Source of the DNA: Dulcicalothrix desertica PCC 7102
GTDB taxonomy: Bacteria; Cyanobacteriota; Cyanobacteriia; Cyanobacteriales; Nostocaceae
DNA length: 64,000 nt
Reading direction: 5' to 3'
Assembly (NCBI RefSeq): GCF_003991905.1
Contig: NZ_RSCL01000003.1
Location: forward strand, 339,092 to 403,091
The position numbers and the translations under genes are program-made. The notes beneath the pieces are model-generated. The model saw nothing but the letters and a program-made list of their open reading frames with translations, was not told where the DNA came from and did no database searches. Position 1 is the stretch's first letter; each line of letters starts with the position of its first letter. Of this stretch, positions 8,489 through 14,774 are shown piece after piece.

Positions 8489-9001
8489 ATGACAACATAT
8501 GCAATTGATTTAGGGCACGGGTGCAATTTCGATGGTGGCGCCGTTGGTATTCTCAAAGAAGAGAATGTAATTAATGTAGTTGGTAGGTTAGTTATAAATA
8601 AACTGCTGCAACTTGGGCACGAAGTGATTGAAGTACGTCCAGTAACTGCCAACAGCACCAGACACTCACTTCAGCAAAGGTGTAATACTGCAAATGCTTT
8701 TAAAGCTGATGTGTTTGTGTCGATACATGCCAACAAGCATAAAGGTCAAGCGCATGGTACAGAAGTTTTTGCCATCAGTACTAAAGGTAGGGCATTAGCT
8801 GCTAAAGTTTTGCGGAATATCTGCTCATTGGGTTTCTTTAGCCGGGGGGTGAAAAATGGTTCTCACCTGTTTGTCCTCAAAAACACCGCGATGGTAGCGA
8901 TTTTAATTGAGTTGTTTTTTCTTGATTCCACAAAGGACGTAGCCCTATACAATGCCGAAAAATTGGCCACTGCAATTGTTGAGGGGTTAACCGCCGCATG
9001 A
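8489..9001 (+). CDS. N-acetylmuramoyl-L-alanine amidase (Amidase_3), phage endolysin
   Basis: A 170-residue zinc amidase that cuts the bond between muramic acid and the stem peptide of peptidoglycan. Visible hallmarks are DLGHG near residue 8 (first zinc His), an acidic zinc ligand in KEEN (about 25), SIHAN near residue 80 (second His) and a catalytic Glu in LIELFFLD near 147. The length is that of a bare catalytic domain, with no signal peptide and no cell-wall-binding domain, so it needs a holin or similar to reach the wall. It lies 11 bases after the integrase and its stop overlaps the next start (ATGA). Confidence 0.9.
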   Translation: MTTYAIDLGHGCNFDGGAVGILKEENVINVVGRLVINKLLQLGHEVIEVRPVTANSTRHSLQQRCNTANAFKADVFVSIHANKHKGQAHGTEVFAISTKGRALAAKVLRNICSLGFFSRGVKNGSHLFVLKNTAMVAILIELFFLDSTKDVALYNAEKLATAIVEGLTAA

Positions 9002-9195
9002 CACTAATACCGACGCACTTGATTGACTCGCTTATCGACATTAACAACAAAGTGCTTAATCACAAAATCATTGACCCCCATCAATTAGCAGCGGCACTTG
9101 AAGAGGTTGCCGAAAATGCTTGGCAGGAAGTTGAAAAACGTGCTTTACTGCAAACCGCTTACGATGTGGCGCCATCGCTCCGGATTGACCCATGA
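8998..9195 (+). CDS. Small protein of the lysis cassette, 65 aa
   Basis: A 65-residue soluble, helical, acidic protein. ATGA overlaps couple it to the amidase upstream and to the membrane peptide downstream. It has no membrane segment. Position suggests a lysis regulator or structural accessory; the family is not recognised. Confidence 0.55.
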   Translation: MTLIPTHLIDSLIDINNKVLNHKIIDPHQLAAALEEVAENAWQEVEKRALLQTAYDVAPSLRIDP

Positions 9196-9350
9196 AAAGT
9201 AAAAACGCTCCAATTTGGTTGGTATTTATGGCATGTGTTGGCGCCGCAGTAGTGGCAATTCTTGATGCACACTACCGCGAAGCATTTATGCAGCTAACAC
9301 AATCAATCGTTGTTGGCTTTTGGGGTTACATGCAGGCGCCTAAAGAATAA
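9192..9350 (+). CDS. Holin-like membrane peptide, 52 aa
   Basis: A 52-residue peptide with one clear membrane segment (about residues 7-24, WLVFMACVGAAVVAIL) and a second amphipathic hydrophobic stretch (34-46). Its ATG overlaps the upstream TGA. A small membrane protein directly after a signal-less endolysin, translationally coupled and followed by a terminator, is the classic place for a holin. The identification rests on size, topology and position, not on a family motif. Confidence 0.6.
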   Translation: MKSKNAPIWLVFMACVGAAVVAILDAHYREAFMQLTQSIVVGFWGYMQAPKE

Positions 9351-9382
9351 AACCTTGTAACAGCAAGTATTACAAGGTTTTA
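9351..9382. terminator. Bidirectional terminator after the lysis cassette
   Basis: A perfect 10-base inverted repeat, AACCTTGTAA (9351-9360) and TTACAAGGTT (9370-9379), is followed by T residues on the plus strand. It directly follows the holin-like stop codon and separates this operon from the convergent gene at 9404. Confidence 0.85.
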
Positions 9383-9403
9383 AATTCATCAGAAAACAAG
9401 AAT

Positions 9404-10198
9404 CTAGTTTTTGATTTCTGGTTTTAAATAGTCGATTATTTCTCCAGGCAGTTTGCCAGTACTAATTAATTGCAAGACTTCATGGCGCCTCTCCTTTGCA
9501 ACGTTTGAGTTTACCGAACCAATATGTATCCGATTAATTTTTCTTCCCTGCATCCAGCAGTAACGATAGTATTTGTACTTTTTAGCTGCACGTTCAACCC
9601 AATAGGGTTCGACCCAATGAGTTACTTGTTTTTGACCTGGTTTTTGATTACTTGTGCAGCCATTTACAAGATTTTGCGGTAACTGCTGTAGTTGCTCCCG
9701 AACAGCCGTGTTTAATAGTGATGAGGTTGTATGCGCTACCTTAGAGCTACTGTTATTAGTGTGTTCGGGGGCAACCTGTAATGATTGCTCTGTCTGCCCC
9801 CGAACACCCGTGTTTAATAATTGTGATGTCGTATAAGTTACATCACTGCTATTATTATCGATGTGTTCGGGAGCAGTTTTTTGAGGAGCATTTATTACCT
9901 GCTCCCGAACACTCTCCCACGTAGACCAGGCTTTCTCGAATTCTTCAATACTATTAAAGTCGTCCGGTTCGGGTGGTTCCTTCAAATCGTCGTAAAAAAT
10001 AGTAAGTTGATCACCCTCAGCTTTAAATGATGTTCCCCCAAAATCGTCAGGGTTCCATTTCTCCTCTATGTGTTCGGGGGCAATTTCTTTAGTTATCTCA
10101 TCCCAATAAGGCTCATGTTTAGGAGTTGGGAGTTGAGAAAAAGAAGGGTGAGGGGTAAACAATGCTAGCTGCTCGTAACAAGCCTCATAACTACTCAT
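9404..10198 (-). CDS. Hypothetical element-borne protein with APEH repeats, 264 aa
   Basis: The middle of the protein contains two related segments of about 34 residues, each starting APEH and ending with an LLNT.VR motif, and a third isolated APEH occurs near residue 40. The C-terminal 70 residues are basic and tyrosine-rich (WVEPYWVERAAKKYKYYRY, then GRKINRIHIGSVNS), a module I have seen in hypothetical cyanobacterial plasmid and phage proteins; it may bind DNA. It overlaps the gene upstream by 8 bases. A replication or regulatory role is possible but not demonstrated. Confidence 0.55.
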   Translation of the reverse strand: MSSYEACYEQLALFTPHPSFSQLPTPKHEPYWDEITKEIAPEHIEEKWNPDDFGGTSFKAEGDQLTIFYDDLKEPPEPDDFNSIEEFEKAWSTWESVREQVINAPQKTAPEHIDNNSSDVTYTTSQLLNTGVRGQTEQSLQVAPEHTNNSSSKVAHTTSSLLNTAVREQLQQLPQNLVNGCTSNQKPGQKQVTHWVEPYWVERAAKKYKYYRYCWMQGRKINRIHIGSVNSNVAKERRHEVLQLISTGKLPGEIIDYLKPEIKN

Positions 10199-10394
10199 CG
10201 CGTCCCCCTCTGTGAAATGGTACTACTTCGTGAGTCACGTAGCTAGACATTTCTCGCATTGCTTCTGACCATGCTAAGGCGACGGTTGGGGGAAGTTGCT
10301 GTAAATCACACTCGGATATAAACCTGCGCTTAATCCAGTTTTTAAACAGTAACAATTGCCCTTTATCTATGAAGGAACTTTTGGAATAATTCAT
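10191..10394 (-). CDS. Hypothetical small protein, 67 aa
   Basis: A 67-residue protein with a helix containing FKNWIKRRFISECDL and a C-terminal tail that overlaps the next gene by 8 bases. It sits between the helix-turn-helix-like protein and the APEH-repeat protein in the leftward accessory block. No family recognised. Confidence 0.5.
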   Translation of the reverse strand: MNYSKSSFIDKGQLLLFKNWIKRRFISECDLQQLPPTVALAWSEAMREMSSYVTHEVVPFHRGGRDE

Positions 10395-10421
10395 GGTATT
10401 GATAACTAGGTTTTTTGTTTT

Positions 10422-10439
10422 ACACCCTTTATTGGGTGT
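10422..10439. other. Hairpin overlapping the stop codon of the 265-aa gene
   Basis: ACACCC and GGGTGT with a 6-base loop, followed by TTTTTT on the plus strand. The hairpin spans the stop codon of the leftward gene at 10429. The T-run is on the plus side, opposite to the local genes, so it would stop antisense readthrough rather than the gene it overlaps. Confidence 0.5.
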
Positions 10440-11226
10440 TTTTTATTGGATACATTTGCTCATCAATGTAAATGTCGGTGTACGTATCAAAGGTTGAAAT
10501 TACACCCATGTTTTCAAGTATCCATTGATTCTCTAATTCCTCCCAGTAACGATGTCTTAAACACTGTACAAGCCATCCTATCCTTCTCGCGATGACTTTC
10601 TTTTTACATTGAAATTTAAGTAACTCAAGAGCCATCTGTACTTCCTCTATCGAATAGCGATAAATATCACAGATTTCGGGAAGTTCTAAACCAGCTTCAA
10701 AGTTAACTAAATCTCTAATTTCATCCTTGGTTTCTTTGGATACCTCCTCTAAAGTCGGCAAAGAGTAAGACTGCTGCTGTGAAAGGGGGTTCGCAAAGTT
10801 TGTAGAGCCGTCCCCATTTTCGGGCTGTAAATTGGAACTATTTGTATTGTTTTGGAATGATTGTTTTCTAGGTGGTTTCAAGCAATCGAGTGGTCTAATT
10901 AGCAACTTAAACACATGCCAACTGTACTGTTTTACGATTTTTATTACTTCCAGTTTTTCAAGTTTGGCGAACACTTGTTTAAGATGCCTGTTACAATACG
11001 GCTCGCCTCTTCTCTTTCCAACTAGCTGGTTAAAATCAATCAAATCGATTTCTATTTCCTTACCAGCTTCGTTATTATTGGTTAGCCAGTACCATAATTG
11101 TTGTGCAGCACACTTAATTCCTAATTTGAGACAGAATGCTTCATGTTCTTCCGTCCATTGATTGATGTTATTTTTGGCTGTTTTGTGCATAATAAAAGTA
11201 CAAGTTTTATAAAATCGTTTAACCAT
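10429..11226 (-). CDS. Replication-initiator-like or winged-helix protein, 265 aa
   Basis: Residues 25-110 look like a winged helix-turn-helix region (CAAQQLWYWLTNN, then a helix with RGEPYCNRHLKQVFAKLEKLEVIKI). A second predicted helix-turn-helix lies at about 180-235 (LPEICDIYRYSIEEVQMALELL). This layout resembles replication initiator or helicase-loader proteins of plasmids and phages, but no diagnostic motif is visible. An in-frame ATG at 11190 is an alternative start; neither has a clear ribosome site. It is the largest gene of the 9.4-12.4 kb leftward block. Confidence 0.5.
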   Translation of the reverse strand: MVKRFYKTCTFIMHKTAKNNINQWTEEHEAFCLKLGIKCAAQQLWYWLTNNNEAGKEIEIDLIDFNQLVGKRRGEPYCNRHLKQVFAKLEKLEVIKIVKQYSWHVFKLLIRPLDCLKPPRKQSFQNNTNSSNLQPENGDGSTNFANPLSQQQSYSLPTLEEVSKETKDEIRDLVNFEAGLELPEICDIYRYSIEEVQMALELLKFQCKKKVIARRIGWLVQCLRHRYWEELENQWILENMGVISTFDTYTDIYIDEQMYPIKNTQ

Positions 11227-11314
11227 TAAAGCTGTTAGCCCTTCGGAAAATGCTTTTTTGGTTCTTTTTTATATGTGATAGTGTTTTTGTGTTGTTCATC
11301 ACCTCTTTTTCTCT

Positions 11315-11335
11315 CCCTCGCTGCGAGTGCGAGGG
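11315..11335. other. Strong hairpin in the 11.23-11.36 kb gap
   Basis: A perfect 7-base inverted repeat, CCCTCGC and GCGAGGG, with a 7-base loop, followed by ATTTTGTT on the plus strand and pyrimidine-rich on the other side. It separates the 96-residue gene from the initiator-like gene and may be a transcriptional punctuation site. Confidence 0.45.
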
Positions 11336-11359
11336 ATTTTGTTAACTGTGATTGGTAAT

Positions 11360-11650
11360 TTAGTACCTATCTCGCTCTAAATCCCAAATCACTTTTTCTA
11401 CGTGCCATTTAGCATTACGACCTGGATATCTTTGACGGGATAACCTAAGTAATCGCTTTGCTGCGGCGCCATCTCCTCTTAGTAAAGTTAATAGTTTGTC
11501 TTCAAGTTGGTATACGTCATCTCCATAGCGTCGTTTACGTTTTCGTGGTTGAAATTGATACAACTTTTCAAGGGAAGGAGCTAACAATCTAATTAGCTGG
11601 AGAGATAGCGAAATAATGCTGAGAACAATCAGTAAACCTGTTATTTCCAT
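11360..11650 (-). CDS. Membrane-anchored small protein with a PGR/NPG repeat domain, 96 aa
   Basis: One N-terminal membrane segment (residues 3-26, rich in L and I) is followed by a basic linker and a C-terminal domain of about 40 residues: LLRGDGAAAKRLLRLSRQRYPG, then WHVEKVIWDLERDRY. The next gene (11678-11863) carries the same domain without the membrane anchor. This domain recurs in small cyanobacterial proteins of unknown function. The pair is in the leftward accessory block. Confidence 0.6.
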   Translation of the reverse strand: MEITGLLIVLSIISLSLQLIRLLAPSLEKLYQFQPRKRKRRYGDDVYQLEDKLLTLLRGDGAAAKRLLRLSRQRYPGRNAKWHVEKVIWDLERDRY

Positions 11651-11677
11651 GATGGTATTTGGTAGATGTTTGTACTA

Positions 11678-11863
11678 TTACTCGGTAATGCCGTTAATAA
11701 CTTTCTCCAAATACCAGGTTTCTGAGTAACCTGGATTACGCTTTTTCTCTCGTTCAATCAGTTGATTTGCTCTTGGTGTGTCCTCTCCAAGTAAGGTTAA
11801 TAAGTGGCTGTGCAGTTCCCGATATATAAAAGGGCAGTAAGCGGAACCCTGTAAAATGTTCAT
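11678..11863 (-). CDS. Small soluble paralogue of the membrane-anchored gene, 61 aa
   Basis: A 61-residue protein containing LLGEDTPRANQLIEREKKRNPG followed by WYLEKVINGI, the same helix-PG-helix domain seen at the C-terminus of the protein at 11360-11650. It starts upstream of that gene on the same strand with a 27-base gap. Function unknown; the domain suggests protein-protein contact. Confidence 0.6.
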   Translation of the reverse strand: MNILQGSAYCPFIYRELHSHLLTLLGEDTPRANQLIEREKKRNPGYSETWYLEKVINGITE

Positions 11864-11895
11864 AGGATTGATGAATTTGATAGTGTCTCAATCCC

Positions 11896-11945
11896 AAAAT
11901 GCAGGACTTTACCCTGATAGGTCATCGGGAAAGTCCGCATTTTTT
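11896..11945. terminator. Long hairpin with T-run on the plus strand
   Basis: Arms AAAATGCAGGACTTT (11896-11910) and AAAGTCCGCATTTT (11930-11944) pair over about 14 bases with an inner CCCTGAT/ATCGGG extension, followed by TTTT on the plus strand. It lies just upstream of the 61-residue leftward gene, so it could be a plus-strand terminator or part of its leader. Confidence 0.55.
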
Positions 11946-11968
11946 GAACTACGAGTTTTCCCTTATAC

Positions 11969-12008
11969 AAAAAATAAAGCCGCTCTATCCGTAGATAGAA
12001 CAGCTTTA
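11969..12008 (-). terminator. Intrinsic terminator of the ribbon-helix-helix transcript
   Basis: Read leftward, TAAAGCTGTTCTATC and GATAGAGCGGCTTTA form a near-perfect 15-base stem with a 4-base loop followed by TTTTTT. It begins inside the TAA stop of the short -1-frame reading frame ending at 12006. That is evidence that translation of this transcript really ends there and not at 12128. Confidence 0.85.
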
Positions 12009-12149
12009 TATGGTTTCTTCAGATGTTGCGCGAAGTTGCTTGGACAGTTCTTTCAGTTCCTTGAGGTACCCTTGGCGATCAGCTATTCGCTCCTCAGCGT
12101 CCGCTATTTCTTTAGTCACTTTAGAAATTAGCTGATCGACAATTCCCCC
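12006..12149 (-). CDS. Coiled-coil tail in the -1 frame of the ribbon-helix-helix gene
   Basis: From the GGGGG run at 12145-12149 a -1 frame stays open to the stop at 12006-12008. It encodes about 45 residues, largely a clean coiled coil (KEIADAEERIADRQGYLKEL, then KELSKQLRATSEETI). A GTG at 12119 could start it as a separate 37-residue product overlapping the end of the upstream gene. Alternatively ribosomes slipping back one base on the G-run (TTG GGG GAA to GGG GGA) would fuse it to the ribbon-helix-helix protein. The intrinsic terminator placed exactly on this stop supports it being translated. The same frame is also open further upstream, opposite the other gene's codons, but that part looks like noise. 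Confidence 0.45.
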   Translation of the reverse strand, partial: GGIVDQLISKVTKEIADAEERIADRQGYLKELKELSKQLRATSEETI

Positions 12150-12337
12150 AAGAGTCGCTTGTCCACATTCGTTAAAGATATTTCCCCACGACCTATCATC
12201 TCTATGAGTTGAGAGCGACTCACTCCCAGCTTTGACGCTTGCTCGTCCAGTCCCTGTACCCCCGTCTGAGTTAGTCCCAAGCTGTACTGCTTCTTCGTTT
12301 CCCCGTGTTCCCGGTGCTTCGATTTGGGCTTCGGCAT
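12128..12337 (-). CDS. Ribbon-helix-helix-like DNA-binding regulator, 69 aa
   Basis: From ATG 12337: basic N-terminus (MPKPKSKHREHGETKK), a beta strand (QYSLGLTQ), then two helices (GVQGLDEQASKLG, SRSQLIEMIGRGE). This is the pattern of small cyanobacterial ribbon-helix-helix or CopG-like proteins, and the C-terminus (LLGELSIS) resembles where such proteins normally end. An upstream start at 12388 would place the start between two operator palindromes and adds a sequence unlike the family. The two identical palindromes upstream suggest autoregulation, so this may be the repressor of the accessory block. Confidence 0.65.
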   Translation of the reverse strand: MPKPKSKHREHGETKKQYSLGLTQTGVQGLDEQASKLGVSRSQLIEMIGRGEISLTNVDKRLLGELSIS

Positions 12338-12358
12338 CTGTAACAACCATAATGTACT

Positions 12359-12435
12359 TCTTATATAAGATAACAAGATTCTGTACAAAAAATATTGTAT
12401 AAGATGCTAGACTAAATTGCAAATCTTATATAAGA
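12359..12435. promoter_or_regulatory. Paired palindromic operator TCTTATATAAGA
   Basis: The 12-base palindrome TCTTATATAAGA occurs at 12359-12370 and again, identical, at 12424-12435, with a third half-like copy (TGTATAAGAT) between them. They flank the likely leftward promoter (TTTGCA and TACAAT type elements around 12390-12420) of the ribbon-helix-helix gene. Two identical palindromes 65 bases apart, upstream of a small dimeric DNA-binding protein, fit an autoregulatory operator. Confidence 0.65.
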
Positions 12436-12931
12436 TATAGAAGTTGATTAAAAGCTCCCTCCTCACACATATATGTGACTGTCGTGTCACCCGTGAGGAC
12501 ACCCATATAAACCGGAGCGCGAACCTCCACTACTTGTGGAGAAACACCCTTAACTAATTCGATATCTCAGCTAGCACGCTAGTTGTAGACTTTTGCGCCA
12601 AAATTTCTGGCGCCAATGCGCTTCAAATTCGGCGCCAATTTCCAAAAATGTTGTTTCGTTGGAGGTACATCAAACTAAAAACCTAATACACTTCTCAAAC
12701 CTCAAATTTGTACATGCTTTGTCAGTAGTACACTCTCTACTACTGGCTTACCTAAAGTCACGAAAAGTGCAAGGAGTGACTTTGTGTGTTTTGTATATCT
12801 TAAAAACTAGGGGTTAAGCCTATTGAAGTAAACACTTGTCATTGATCAAAACCTACTCTCCCAACTGCGCTTCTACCGTGTAACGGCACTGCGTAGGAGC
12901 GCTTACTTGTCCAAAAAACCTTATTCTAATT
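12436..12931 (+). promoter_or_regulatory. Long leader region with hairpins upstream of the small-gene block
   Basis: This stretch of about 500 bases has no convincing gene. It contains CTCCAC/GTGGAG near 12525, AAGTCAC/GTGACTT near 12755-12783, and a 10-base stem GCGCTTCTAC/GTAGGAGCGC at 12867-12902, 29 bases before the ATG at 12932. At 12828-12847 lies a 20-base motif, GTAAACACTTGTCATTGATC, that recurs with two changes just before the IS110-like gene. It probably holds the promoter and a structured 5' leader of the rightward block. Confidence 0.45.
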
Positions 12932-13135
12932 ATGACAACAAAAGTTAAGCAAGAAGTAATCAAACCTTGGGCTGTTTATTACCTAACAAACCAAGGAGCA
13001 GGGACGTATGCGTGTTTTGCACGATTTGCTACCCGTGGAGATGCCGAAGTTTGTCTTTTCAGCGCGCGTAAATCACTACCTAAAAACTTTAACCCTACTC
13101 TCGTGTATGAGCATCCTACTGACCTAATTGGTTAG
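12932..13135 (+). CDS. Hypothetical small protein, 67 aa
   Basis: A 67-residue protein with an aromatic-rich beta pattern (PWAVYYLTNQGAGTYACFARF) followed by a helix (RGDAEVCLFSARKSL). It resembles small cyanobacterial element proteins of the WAVYR/RF-type, but the family is not named with confidence. First gene of the rightward small-gene block. Confidence 0.55.
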   Translation: MTTKVKQEVIKPWAVYYLTNQGAGTYACFARFATRGDAEVCLFSARKSLPKNFNPTLVYEHPTDLIG

Positions 13136-13241
13136 TTAGTATAAAGCTGCACTTTTGGTGGAAGTGCAGTTAGCGAAAATCATCACGTGCATCTACATTT
13201 CGTCCCTAAGTTATAACTCATGCAATACAAAACTGTCAGGT

Positions 13242-13478
13242 ATGAACCAAGAAAACGATGAACTTACACTTTCTTCTTACACTATCGCAAGCTATATTTT
13301 AGGATTTGACTTTGCTTGCGAAACTTTATGTACTCAAACTGGTATCCCTAAAGAAAAATGGGCTGAATGGATTAGTACACAAATAGAAAACACTTTTAAA
13401 GATGCAAAACAGGAGGATATAAACAAAGTTATTTACGGAGCCATCGATGCTCAAAATGAATCAGAATCAGAAGAATAA
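13242..13478 (+). CDS. Hypothetical small acidic protein, 78 aa
   Basis: Start placed at ATG 13242 (CAGG five bases upstream), because the upstream extension is not protein-like. The 78-residue protein is acidic and helical, with a tail ending ESESEE. Family unknown; it lies in the rightward block of small genes. Confidence 0.5.
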   Translation: MNQENDELTLSSYTIASYILGFDFACETLCTQTGIPKEKWAEWISTQIENTFKDAKQEDINKVIYGAIDAQNESESEE

Positions 13479-13512
13479 GTTACTCAGTTAACTCGTAATT
13501 AGGAGGTATTTT

Positions 13513-13785
13513 GTGCCAAAACCACCAATACAACAAGCTAAAGAAAACATTTTAAGAATACTCAGGAATGCAGCCCCAGAGGTTGAAGAAATTGTTTATC
13601 CTTGCTTACCTCAAGACATGGCTGATTATCGAAGTGCGCTTGATTTGGTTGAAGTGCAGCAAGAATTTAACCGTCGGAAAGTCAAGGCAACACTGGAGTT
13701 ATACAAAGAAACATCACCACCTCAAATTGTAGTTGCAACTCTTGATGACATAGCCAGTGGTAAACTTGATGAGTACATGAGGTAG
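13513..13785 (+). CDS. Hypothetical protein, 90 aa
   Basis: GTG start with an ideal AGGAGGT ribosome site at 13501-13507, the strongest in this block. The 90-residue protein is helical with no membrane segment. It is followed after two bases by the next gene. No family recognised. Confidence 0.6.
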   Translation: MPKPPIQQAKENILRILRNAAPEVEEIVYPCLPQDMADYRSALDLVEVQQEFNRRKVKATLELYKETSPPQIVVATLDDIASGKLDEYMR

Positions 13786-13787
13786 CA

Positions 13788-14078
13788 ATGTTTGGTTTTG
13801 ATGGCAATACAAAAGGGCTAGAAGCAATTTTAAGAGAGTACACGAACGGACGAGAAACAATTACCCATAAGGAGATAAGAGCTTATGCTCGATGTTTACT
13901 AAAAATTCTTCCAGAAATACGCATAGTTGACCGACATAAGCCAAAAGTAGAAATATTACTTACAGCATTAAGCGCTTCTGGCTTACCTCATTACGACCGT
14001 ATTACTTTAGCAAAGCGAATTTTACAATTATTGGAGTACAGCAACAAGCCAGAAGATAATACAAGCGATATTTTTTAA
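13788..14078 (+). CDS. Hypothetical protein, 96 aa
   Basis: A 96-residue, helix-rich, mildly basic protein starting two bases after the previous stop, so translation is probably coupled. It has no membrane or metal-binding motif. Its role in the element is unknown. Confidence 0.55.
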   Translation: MFGFDGNTKGLEAILREYTNGRETITHKEIRAYARCLLKILPEIRIVDRHKPKVEILLTALSASGLPHYDRITLAKRILQLLEYSNKPEDNTSDIF

Positions 14079-14085
14079 TTTGAGT

Positions 14086-14301
14086 ATGGATAAAAAAGAA
14101 TTTAAAGCAGGTTATCACTGGTGTCACGTGTGCCACAATTACACCTTTCATGATTGGTGTATTCCTGTTGATATACAGTTTTTTGAAACTTGTCCAGATA
14201 ACACACCTATTCCTGATGAGGTATTTGTGTGTTTAAGATGTAACGACACAGAAGGGTACGATGAATCTAATTACGACGGTGCTTATGAACCAGGAAATTG
14301 A
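14086..14301 (+). CDS. Small zinc-binding-like protein, 71 aa
   Basis: Contains CHVCHNYTFHDWC near residues 12-24 and CLRCN near 54-58, a spacing of two CxxC-type pairs that would fit a zinc ribbon. ATG 14086 is preferred over an in-frame TTG at 14080. The next gene begins inside its 3' end. A DNA- or protein-binding adaptor is likely from the motif; the partner is unknown. Confidence 0.55.
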   Translation: MDKKEFKAGYHWCHVCHNYTFHDWCIPVDIQFFETCPDNTPIPDEVFVCLRCNDTEGYDESNYDGAYEPGN

Positions 14302-14509
14302 AAAAATTCTTGTTAGTAAAGAGAGAATTACTATTAACTCTTTAGTAATTTGGAGTGCTTGTAACATAATTGCCAATAATAGCCCGTTATCGGTAGGGGA
14401 AATTTCAGACCAACTTGCAGACTGGGCAAAAAATTATTACCTAACGCTTGCACCTGCTGAAAGAGAAAGTTTTATATCTAGGTTTTATCCGCCTGATGAG
14501 GCTACGTAA
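14285..14509 (+). CDS. Hypothetical protein, 74 aa
   Basis: Starts at ATG 14285 inside the end of the zinc-ribbon-like gene (17-base overlap). Predicted three-helix protein (SLVIWSACNIIANN, SVGEISDQLADWAKNYYL). Last gene before the long non-coding stretch upstream of the IS110-like transposase. Family unknown. Confidence 0.5.
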   Translation: MNQEIEKILVSKERITINSLVIWSACNIIANNSPLSVGEISDQLADWAKNYYLTLAPAERESFISRFYPPDEAT

Positions 14510-14774
14510 CCCCGTAACCGAAACACTACTATCTTTTAGTCGTGTCGCGGATTGGGTCCAAACCAGTCTTGCACCCAAAAATTGGAGGGATGCGGCGTTA
14601 TGAGGGAAATGCGCTTTTAGCGTTATAAGGTTCAAGCGCAGCCCCTCAAACTTTTAGGGTACCCAGTGCGTTGAGAACTGAATCGCGCCTGCTGTTTATG
14701 CGAGGCGTTAGGGTGATTCGTGCGCTTTTATCTGGGTTATTTAACGTAAACACTTCTCATTGACCGTCTGAACC
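14510..14774 (+). other. Structured non-coding stretch upstream of the IS110-like transposase
   Basis: This is 265 bases without a gene. It holds GCGCTT/AAGCGC (around 14610-14640) and the motif GTAAACACTTCTCATTGACC at 14746-14765, a near copy of 12828-12847, ending 9 bases before the transposase ATG. IS110-family elements carry their bridge RNA in a non-coding end next to the transposase gene, so this is the first place to look for one. The homology of this sequence to any known bridge RNA is untested. Confidence 0.35.

Noticed and set aside
12128-12422. The full 138-codon frame from 12422
   Set aside because: Its upstream part is opposite in phase to the RHH gene and not protein-like; only the C-terminal coiled coil after the G-run is credible.
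12593-12817. Plus-strand frame of 74 codons in the leader
   Set aside because: No ribosome site, no protein-like composition, lies in the hairpin-rich non-coding leader.
14441-14635. Minus-strand frame of 64 codons
   Set aside because: Overlaps the 74-aa gene and the structured non-coding region; no ribosome site or family.
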